This document shows, in pieces, positions 1-5,049 of a stretch of DNA of 5,049 nucleotides. Position numbers and translations under genes: made by a program. The stretch is from contig RFJS01000086.1 of assembly GCA_003694825.1 (NCBI GenBank), positions 1 to 5,049 of the forward strand. Reading direction: 5' to 3'. This DNA comes from Verrucomicrobiota bacterium. GTDB lineage: Bacteria > Verrucomicrobiota > Verrucomicrobiia > Opitutales > Opitutaceae. Position 1 is the first letter of the stretch. Each line of letters starts with the position of its first letter. The notes beneath the pieces were generated by a model that did no database searches, had not been told where the DNA came from, and worked only from the letters and a program-made list of their open reading frames with translations.

Positions 1-3000
1 GCGCCTTGCGGCCGACCATGATGTCGCCCGCGACCACGGTGGGCACGGCATCGCGGCCAACCGCGCGACGGAACGGCAGGCGCAGGAAGAATGTCGCGCC
101 GAGGTTGACCTCACTCTCGACCCAGACTTCCGCACCCATCGCATCGGCGTAGGCTTTGCAGGCGGCGAGGCCGAGACCGGTGCCGGGGATGTTGTTCTTG
201 TGCGCCGATCGGCCGCGGCTGAAACGAAGAAAGAGCCGCTGTTGCTCTTCTTTCGGGATGCCCGGTCCCTGATCAGCGACAAAGAAGGTGAGGAAACCAT
301 CTTCGCGTTTCGCTCCCACCGTGATCTCGCCCCGGCCGGCGAACTTGATCGCGTTGGCCAGGTAGTTGATCAGGATCTGCCGGATACGGTCGGGGTCGCC
401 GATGACGCGCTCAGCCAGCAATGGCCGCGCGGCTTCGACCGAGATGGAGGCGTCAGGGGCGGCGGCCCGGAAGACGTCGACGGCGGCATTGATGGGATCG
501 CGCACGTGAAAGGGCTGCAGCTTGACCGAGATGCGGCCGGCATCGAGTTTCGAGAACTCGAGCACGTCCTCCACGACTGAGGCCAACTGGCGCGCGCAAG
601 CGGCGAGACGCTCAAGGGTTTCTCGCGCCTTCTCATCGAGGTTGGTCTGGCGCAGCGATTCGACAAGCCCGACAACGCCGTTGAGCGGGTTGCGGATCTC
701 GTGGCCCATCGTCGCGAGAAAGGCCGAGCGGGCCGCCGAAGCCCGGGCCAGTTCCTGGGTCCGGGCGTTGACCAGCCGCTCGAGCTGCGCATTCAGGCGG
801 GCCACGCGGCGGGTCCGCAGGACGATGACACCCCACACGCCAAGAGCGAGAGTGATCACGTAGGCGGTATACGCCCACCCGCTGCGATGCCAGGGCGGGT
901 CGATGATCACCGGGAAACGCGCAACCGGGCCAGGCCGTCCGCGAAAGTCGAGGGCGCGGGCTTCGAAGACGAAGTCGCCTTCGTGCAGCCCGGTGAAGGT
1001 GCGACGGCCGTTTGTCGGCGTCCAGGCGGTCTCGAGACCGGCTAGCCGTGTCTCGATTGTCGTGTGTGTATCGAGAATGTCGGTGCCGGGTCGGACTTCA
1101 AAGGTGAGGTGAGATTCGGCATTGAAGGGCAGCCTCTCGACTCCGACGAACGGAAGGTGGCGGAGCATGGCCGGGGTTCGCCAGCGGGCGCCGAGAATCA
1201 CGGGCCGGGGAGGCGGTGGGGCCGGTGCGAGCAGAGCGGTGTCGATGCGCGCAACAGACGCGCTGCCGGCAATCCACAGGTCGTGGTGTCGCGGTCGGGA
1301 GACGATGGAGCGGGGTGTGCCGATGGGGTGAAGCAGGCTCGAGTCCATCGCTGTCGCCTCGAGCATGCCGCCTTCGGCGGGTTCGAGGCGGATCAATTGC
1401 GGTTTTTGCCCCGGGCTGTTGGATACGGCCCAGATCGCGGAATCGCCTTCGCGTTCGGCTGTAAACAGACCAAGACCGGGCAGGACGGGTTGCGTCGAGG
1501 GCGGGTTGCCGGCTCGCAGGAGATGGATCTCCTGCTGGTTGTAGGTGTAGGCACGCCCATCGAGCACGAAAAGGCGGGGGTCGGTCGACGCCGTGGAGAA
1601 TGCCTGGCTGGGCAGCAGTTCGGATACCGAGGGTGTGCCCGATGGTTCAGGGCGAAGCTCGATGGCCAGAATGCCGTGGCGTGGAAGTGTTACCCATAGA
1701 GTTCCCGATGCGTCCAGGGCGAGGTCCGCCGGCTGTTCCGGCAGGTTCTCTACCAGGGTCCGAAGCGCGGTAGGTCTGCCGTCGATGGAGTAGAGACGGA
1801 TCGCGGATCCTTCCGCCACGATGGCCTTCCCGGCAGTGTAGGGGAGAAGCCGAAAGAAGGTGTCGGGACTTTGCACGACATCCTCGACTTTCGTCGGCGA
1901 CCATTCGCGAAGAAAATACCGTCCGCCGAAGAGGAGGCGGTGTTCGTCGATGGCCAGGGCGTCCCAGAAGAAATCGTGGAGCCCTTCGACCGGGTCGAAA
2001 CGGGCGGGCGTTCTCGGGTCGGTCGAAGGCTGAAGTGCCGCGATATGTTCCGAGGTGAAGGCGATCGGACCGAGCGCGGCGGTGTCGGCCATGAGGTGGA
2101 CGGGGGCGGACGCCAATCCGTTGAGGGACCGAAACAGCGTGACCGCATTGTCCGCCCTGAGCTGCACAACCGCGGATGTCGTGGTCACCCAGAGGTTGTC
2201 ATGGGAGTCAAGATACAGGTCGACACAGTTGAGGCTGGGGAGGCCGGAGAGGCGGTCGACGACGCGAAGCAGCTCGCCCTCCGGCGAGATGATCACGAGC
2301 CCGCGAAGGAATGTAGCGATGCAGATGTTGCCGTCGGGAAGTGACACGGCGGCTGTTGACGCGGCTCCTTGAAGGGCTCCCTCGGCGTTGTGGGGCAAGC
2401 GGGTGAATGTCCCATTCTCTATAACGCCCAGCTGTCCTTCCGGGTCGATGATGTAACGGTCGCCACCGAGGTGTCCGGCAAACGCGATGCCCACCTTTTC
2501 CCACCCGCTGAAGTCCAGGGGTTTTAGTGAAGATCCCTTCCAGAACCACATTCCTGTGCCCGGTTGGCTCACCGCCACACCGTCGCGGAAACGGAATGAG
2601 AAGAGCCTTACGTCGTTGGGGAGATGATGAATGACGAATCGTTCTCCATCCCAGATCAAGAGTCGGTCTTTCGTGACGAAAAGAGTGTGTTTGTCTTGTA
2701 CGTGAACCTTCCATACGTCGCCAAGGTTCATCCCTTCCGGCAGGTGCGCGGTCAGCGAAACATAGAGTGGGCGTCCGTCTGGTCCTTCCTCCAGGTAGCC
2801 GATCTCGTTGATCGCGCCGACCCAGACGCGGTTGGCGTCGTCTACCGCCATGCGGCGGACGTTGTATCCGTTGGCGACTGCAATGGTTGTCCACTCGCTG
2901 CCATCGAAAGCGTGAACTTTGTCGGCACCGATGTAGAGCCGTCCCCGGTGGTCGCGAACCACGCACCAGTAGACGCTGTCGTTTGACGGGATGTTCCAGA

Positions 3001-3103
3001 TGCGAAGGGCCGGCAGCCCCGCGGCCGGATCAGTCCAGCCGGACGGTCCCGCCAGGAGCGACAGGGGGGCGGCGAGAAGTGCGAGGAGAAGGAGGCGTCG
3101 CAT
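1..3103 (-). CDS. Membrane sensor histidine kinase with Reg_prop beta-propeller and Y_Y_Y domain (C-terminus beyond left edge)
   Basis: A reading frame open for 1034 codons, from ATG at 3103 to the window edge. Residues 1-19 form a signal peptide (MRRLLLLALLAAPLSLLAG). Propeller blades with Reg_prop-like strands ending in W-[VI] follow, for example around W94 (RVWVG), W305 (NLWVT), W470 (TLWVT) and W610 (DLWIAG). A Y_Y_Y-type domain spans about 680-740 (EGDFVFEARALDFRG, ending IIDPPW). One transmembrane helix lies at about 743-763, then a short coiled linker. HisKA has the H-box GHEIRNPLNG with phospho-acceptor H801. HATPase_c has the N-box (N913, N917 in NAIKF), G1 DQGPGIP from D944 and G2 GTGLGL from G974. 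Known for this family: the periplasmic propeller senses a ligand, often glycan-derived, and drives autophosphorylation. The frame is still open after the ATPase domain, so a receiver and DNA-binding domain may follow; this cannot be seen. The start is set by the signal peptide; no clear Shine-Dalgarno precedes it. The ligand is unknown. It is transcribed divergently from the small protein-YcaO pair. Confidence 0.93.
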   Translation of the reverse strand, partial: MRRLLLLALLAAPLSLLAGPSGWTDPAAGLPALRIWNIPSNDSVYWCVVRDHRGRLYIGADKVHAFDGSEWTTIAVANGYNVRRMAVDDANRVWVGAINEIGYLEEGPDGRPLYVSLTAHLPEGMNLGDVWKVHVQDKHTLFVTKDRLLIWDGERFVIHHLPNDVRLFSFRFRDGVAVSQPGTGMWFWKGSSLKPLDFSGWEKVGIAFAGHLGGDRYIIDPEGQLGVIENGTFTRLPHNAEGALQGAASTAAVSLPDGNICIATFLRGLVIISPEGELLRVVDRLSGLPSLNCVDLYLDSHDNLWVTTTSAVVQLRADNAVTLFRSLNGLASAPVHLMADTAALGPIAFTSEHIAALQPSTDPRTPARFDPVEGLHDFFWDALAIDEHRLLFGGRYFLREWSPTKVEDVVQSPDTFFRLLPYTAGKAIVAEGSAIRLYSIDGRPTALRTLVENLPEQPADLALDASGTLWVTLPRHGILAIELRPEPSGTPSVSELLPSQAFSTASTDPRLFVLDGRAYTYNQQEIHLLRAGNPPSTQPVLPGLGLFTAEREGDSAIWAVSNSPGQKPQLIRLEPAEGGMLEATAMDSSLLHPIGTPRSIVSRPRHHDLWIAGSASVARIDTALLAPAPPPPRPVILGARWRTPAMLRHLPFVGVERLPFNAESHLTFEVRPGTDILDTHTTIETRLAGLETAWTPTNGRRTFTGLHEGDFVFEARALDFRGRPGPVARFPVIIDPPWHRSGWAYTAYVITLALGVWGVIVLRTRRVARLNAQLERLVNARTQELARASAARSAFLATMGHEIRNPLNGVVGLVESLRQTNLDEKARETLERLAACARQLASVVEDVLEFSKLDAGRISVKLQPFHVRDPINAAVDVFRAAAPDASISVEAARPLLAERVIGDPDRIRQILINYLANAIKFAGRGEITVGAKREDGFLTFFVADQGPGIPKEEQQRLFLRFSRGRSAHKNNIPGTGLGLAACKAYADAMGAEVWVESEVNLGATFFLRLPFRRAVGRDAVPTVVAGDIMVGRKA

Positions 3104-3232
3104 GCTTGCGGAGATCAAATCAGGCAGATGTCAAGCCTTCGCAACCCCCAAAAAGAGGGGGGGCGTCCCCCACTAATTGGGTGTTCGGTGAACTCGGAAA
3201 AAATCGGGGTTTGCGGCAGGCTTGTTGGCGTC
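3104..3232. promoter_or_regulatory. Divergent intergenic region between kinase and small protein-YcaO pair
   Basis: These 129 bases separate two divergent start codons, so both promoters should lie here or just inside the neighbouring genes. A run of C (3145-3149), a run of A (3150-3154), a run of seven G (3157-3163) and a second run of C (3167-3171) are the only conspicuous structure. No convincing -35/-10 pair is visible on either strand, and both start codons lack a consensus Shine-Dalgarno. The regulatory role is inferred from position only. Confidence 0.45.
3145..3171. repeat. C-tract/G-tract/C-tract with alternative hairpins
   Basis: CCCCC at 3145-3149, GGGGGGG at 3157-3163 and CCCCC at 3167-3171. 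The G-tract can pair with the left C-tract (loop of about 7) or with the right C-tract (tight loop of 3-5), but not both at once. If transcribed in front of the small gene, this is a possible RNA switch, or simply a structured leader. No U-tract follows on the plus strand. On the minus strand the left element reads GGGGG CCCCCCC with TCTTTTT between, which is not a terminator position for any gene. Confidence 0.4.
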
Positions 3233-3427
3233 ATGAAAAGCACTCGCGATCACTCCCTGTTCCTCGGCCTTGTGGCCAGCCTCCTTCTCACTCTCGGTCT
3301 TGTCAGCCTCGCCGAAAGGATTGATGCCGTCATGAACAAGACCGATACCGGTTCGGAAGATCAACTCAAGGTTGCGGGGCCGCCGGCCATGCCGTGCATC
3401 AATCGCGCCAACGACGATATCGGCTGA
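3233..3427 (+). CDS. Small hypothetical membrane or secreted protein, 64 aa, upstream of YcaO
   Basis: I do not recognise this protein. It starts MKSTRDHSLF, has a strongly hydrophobic leucine-rich helix at about residues 9-27, then a polar region (AERIDAVMNKTDTGSEDQ) and a tail with GPPAMPC and a single cysteine, C55, ending NRANDDIG. The helix could be a membrane anchor or an uncleaved signal. The ATG at 3233 was chosen because it gives a basic N-terminus directly before the helix; the in-frame ATG at 3128 would translate through the G/C hairpin tract and add unremarkable sequence. The stop codon is 2 nt before the ATG of the YcaO-like gene, which suggests one transcript and translational coupling. 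By position it could be the substrate peptide or a membrane partner of the YcaO protein. Against a standard RiPP precursor: the hydrophobic N-terminus and only one Cys in the tail. No good ribosome binding site is visible, so expression itself is unproven. Confidence 0.6.
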   Translation: MKSTRDHSLFLGLVASLLLTLGLVSLAERIDAVMNKTDTGSEDQLKVAGPPAMPCINRANDDIG

Positions 3428-3429
3428 TC

Positions 3430-4317
3430 ATGAACCTCGCACCGCTTCGCTATCGCCGGGTGCTCAGCGACCACGGCGGGCCGATCGAGACGATCGATTG
3501 TGGCAGCACAACCGTGATGGGAGTTCGGATGTTCCAGGCGAACGCCTTCCTGCAGAGCGGACTCCGCACGGGTGTCACCCGCAACGTCGTCTTCGGCAAT
3601 CCCGACGGTAGCGGAACGGCGAGGCGTCAGCTCGTGGCTCGGCACAAGGCCGTATCCGAGGCGCTTGAGCGCTGGGCCTACGATGTGTCGAGCCAGGGAC
3701 CGGAAAGAAGTCGCTATGGGTTCGATGTGGATTCCTCGTCGAACGGCATGGCGGCCTATCCCGGACTGGTGGGCGTTCAGGCTCGCTGGCTTGCCATGGC
3801 GGAAGCCGCGGAACGGTTTTCGCTCATCGGCTGGTGGTCTGGCGCGCTGGATGCCCAGCCGCGCGGCGAAGCCTGGCCCGGTGTGGAGGTCTGGGAACTC
3901 GAAAATCCCTTCACTGACCACACCGTCGTGCTCATGCATGCCATGGCGGATGAAGGCGTGCATGCCTACGCTCACGGGGCGGCCGGATCGTTCCAGGACG
4001 CGTGCGCCTGTGCCGCGGTGGAGCTATCCCGGGCGCAGTGGGTGCTCCGGCGCTACACGCGCAAGAGCCGCTACGGCACGCCGCCTCCGGTGAAGAACAA
4101 TTTTGAATGCCGTTGCCTGCACTTCGCTTCCGAGCTGGGGCATGCGGAGTTTCGCAATCGCCTGAGAATCAGGAAGTGGAGGCAGGTCGAACCTCGGGTC
4201 GTGTTCGACGGCGAGATCGTCGGCCCCTGGTCGGAATACGCTACGGTGTGGCGTGTCGCCCTGGAGCCGCCGTCCCCCCAGTTTCTCGATCCGAAGACGA
4301 TGTTTTTCTTTTGGTAA
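3430..4317 (+). CDS. Compact YcaO-like protein, 295 aa
   Basis: YcaO proteins bind ATP and phosphorylate a peptide backbone amide to form azolines, thioamides or amidines; some, such as E. coli YcaO, have other roles. The family signature is seen in the spacing of acidic motifs: E77-x-x-E80-R81 (SEALER), then SSNGMAAY at 103-110 followed by E125-x-x-E128-R129 (AEAAER) and WW at 135-136, then E198 and Q203 in the third helix (VELSRAQ). These match the ATP/Mg-binding E-x-x-E-R pairs and the S-x-N-G-x-A-A turn of the family. Unlike most members, a Phe, not Asp, follows the second ER, the protein is short, and the C-terminus is FFFW instead of a proline-rich tail. Two CxC pairs occur (C192/C194, C227/C229). 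ATG 3430 is preferred over the GTG at 3394, which overlaps the small gene. The gene follows that gene by 2 nt. No dedicated E1-like or ocin-ThiF partner is visible, so the reaction and substrate are unknown. Confidence 0.8.
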   Translation: MNLAPLRYRRVLSDHGGPIETIDCGSTTVMGVRMFQANAFLQSGLRTGVTRNVVFGNPDGSGTARRQLVARHKAVSEALERWAYDVSSQGPERSRYGFDVDSSSNGMAAYPGLVGVQARWLAMAEAAERFSLIGWWSGALDAQPRGEAWPGVEVWELENPFTDHTVVLMHAMADEGVHAYAHGAAGSFQDACACAAVELSRAQWVLRRYTRKSRYGTPPPVKNNFECRCLHFASELGHAEFRNRLRIRKWRQVEPRVVFDGEIVGPWSEYATVWRVALEPPSPQFLDPKTMFFFW

Positions 4318-4329
4318 GGGGATTACCCC
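4318..4329 (+). repeat. Short inverted repeat just after YcaO stop
   Basis: GGGG ATTA CCCC begins one base after the TAA stop. A 4-bp GC stem with a 4-nt loop may slow ribosomes or polymerase, but it is too short to call a terminator alone. Confidence 0.3.
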
Positions 4330-4351
4330 GAGATTGTGGAGCAATCGAGCC

Positions 4352-4392
4352 GAGGCACGCCCTGATGGGACGGGGCGTGCCTCATTCGTTTC
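4352..4392 (+). terminator. Stem-loop terminator-like structure after the YcaO-like gene
   Basis: Arms GAGGCACGCCC (4352-4362) and GGGCGTGCCTC (4373-4383) are perfect 11-bp complements around a 10-nt loop, 34 nt past the YcaO stop. The sequence after it (ATTCGTTTCC) is only modestly T-rich, so this may be a weak intrinsic terminator, an RNA-end stabiliser, or act on either strand. Its placement between the YcaO-like gene and the tRNA fits the end of the two-gene unit. Confidence 0.7.
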
Positions 4393-4452
4393 CAATTCTT
4401 CCTTGCCAACGGAAAAATCCGACTTTTGGTTCCCGAGTCGATTCTGGTCAGA

Positions 4453-4529
<77 letters not shown>

Positions 4530-4700
4530 GTTTCCCTCGTGGGTCGCGGACCTGCTTGAGCGGGTGAGAGGACTTGGGGCGCTGTTCCCTGTGTGCGCCT
4601 GCGCCCGGTGTGGAAGGACGGCGAAAGCGTTCCGCGATTGGCGCGATGAGAGGCCGGGGCAGCGATCGGATGGCGTCGTGCCGGCCGCGGGAAGGACTGA
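4530..4700. other. Intergenic stretch without a recognised gene
   Basis: GC-rich sequence between the tRNA and the convergent gene at the right edge. Frames that run through it also run antisense through the tRNA or have no family resemblance, so no gene is called. I see no direct repeat of the tRNA 3' end that would mark an integrated element. Confidence 0.5.
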
Positions 4701-4710
4701 TTAGTCAGTC
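4695..4710 (-). repeat. Inverted repeat over the stop codon of the right-edge gene
   Basis: GACTGA (4695-4700) and TCAGTC (4705-4710) are perfect complements around TTAG, so the minus-strand transcript can form a 6-bp hairpin whose loop begins the TAA stop. There is no T-tract beyond it. It could be a weak terminator element or chance. Confidence 0.35.
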
Positions 4711-5049
4711 TCCGTGCGGGCAGGTGTATCGGTCGGATGTTCGGTGAGCGAGGCAAGCGCGGCATCGCGAGTCTCGAAGGTATGAATCGGCCATCCGCGA
4801 TTGGAGCAGGCCGTGGCGAAGAACTCGGCGAGCTCGCGGGATGCGGGATCGCGAGGGAGGATAAGAGCCGTGCGGATACCGGGGACGGCCTTGATCTCCC
4901 GGTAGAGACGGCTGGGGTAATTAAAAAGGCGGGTGGGCGTGACTGAGGCGCGAATGTTTTCGACGTCGAGGAGGGCGCGTCGCGCGCCCGTTTCGCGCAG
5001 GAGGCGGTGCCGCGTGATGGCCGCCTGATGGAGATGAGAAGCGTCGACA
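4701..5049 (-). CDS. SpoIIAA/STAS-like domain protein, C-terminal fragment (5' end beyond right edge)
   Basis: An uninterrupted frame of 116 codons ends at TAA (4701-4703); no ATG, GTG or TTG start occurs in it within the window, so the N-terminus lies outside. The visible part reads as alternating helices and strands: RRALLDVENIRAS (strand then helix), RLFNYPSRLYREIK (helix), IRTALILPRDPASRELAEFF (strand then helix), NRGWPIHTFETRDAALASL (strand then helix), then a polar Thr/Pro-rich tail. This order, with a central Leu-Leu-Asp strand, an Ala-Leu-Ile strand, an NRG turn and a final 'xxF-x-x-x-x-AL' helix, resembles SpoIIAA-like (STAS-fold) proteins, which have scattered regulatory or unknown roles. 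Codon use looks normal for the window. The gene is convergent with the tRNA. The CDS call is firm; the family assignment is tentative. Confidence 0.75.
   Translation of the reverse strand, partial: VDASHLHQAAITRHRLLRETGARRALLDVENIRASVTPTRLFNYPSRLYREIKAVPGIRTALILPRDPASRELAEFFATACSNRGWPIHTFETRDAALASLTEHPTDTPARTETD

Noticed and set aside
1064..1699. Long plus-strand frame antisense to the kinase
   Set aside because: GC-rich coding DNA commonly leaves an open antisense frame; the translation has no domain pattern and no ribosome binding site.
2208..2966. Long minus-strand frame of 252 codons inside the kinase region
   Set aside because: It is a shifted-frame shadow of the kinase, very rich in Arg and Pro, with no family pattern, whereas the kinase frame shows propeller strands throughout.
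3129..3134. Perfect TTGACA on the minus strand upstream of the kinase
   Set aside because: At the usual 16-18 nt spacing there is no -10-like sequence, and the transcript would begin at or within the start codon region, so it is not called a promoter.
3173..3364. Minus-strand 63-codon frame antisense to the small gene
   Set aside because: It overlaps the small gene and intergenic region, has no ribosome binding site, and is antisense to a more plausible signal-like N-terminus.
3394..3429. GTG start for the YcaO-like protein 12 codons upstream
   Set aside because: It would overlap the end of the small gene and add residues (HQSRQRRYRLI) that do not resemble the family; the ATG at 3430 fits the 2-nt junction better, though it is not proven.
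4403..4431. TTGCCA as a possible -35 for the tRNA gene
   Set aside because: At the usual spacing the sequence is TTGGTT, which is not a -10 hexamer.

Overview
The window is GC-rich bacterial DNA holding three protein-coding loci and one tRNA. Long Reg_prop/Y_Y_Y sensor kinases, weak Shine-Dalgarno sequences and high GC recall Verrucomicrobiota (Opitutaceae-like) or Acidobacteriota. This placement is an inference; no marker gene in the window fixes the taxon.

Layout. (1) 1-3103, minus strand: the first 1034 codons of a large membrane sensor histidine kinase, with a signal peptide, periplasmic beta-propeller, Y_Y_Y domain, one transmembrane helix, HisKA and HATPase_c. Its C-terminus runs off the left edge. 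(2) 3104-3232: a divergent intergenic region with G- and C-tracts that can form two mutually exclusive hairpins. (3) 3233-3427 and 3430-4317, plus strand: a tight two-gene unit of a 64-residue membrane or secreted small protein and a compact 295-residue YcaO-like protein, separated by 2 nt and closed by a strong stem-loop at 4352-4383. (4) 4453-4529, plus strand: tRNA-Pro(GGG) with an encoded CCA end. (5) 4701-5049, minus strand: the C-terminal part of a small protein that looks like a SpoIIAA/STAS-type domain, open at the right edge.

The most interesting part is the small protein-YcaO pair. YcaO enzymes use ATP to activate peptide backbone amides (azoline, thioamide or amidine formation), and a short ORF directly in front of a YcaO gene is the classic position for a modified peptide. 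Here the short protein has a hydrophobic N-terminal segment and a Pro/Gly-containing tail with one cysteine. The YcaO is short, ends in an aromatic FFFW instead of a proline-rich tail, and carries two CxC pairs. No transporter, protease, dehydrogenase or partner (E1-like/TfuA) gene is present between the pair and the tRNA, so a peptide natural product is a hypothesis only. A link between the divergent sensor kinase and this pair is suggested only by the shared intergenic region.
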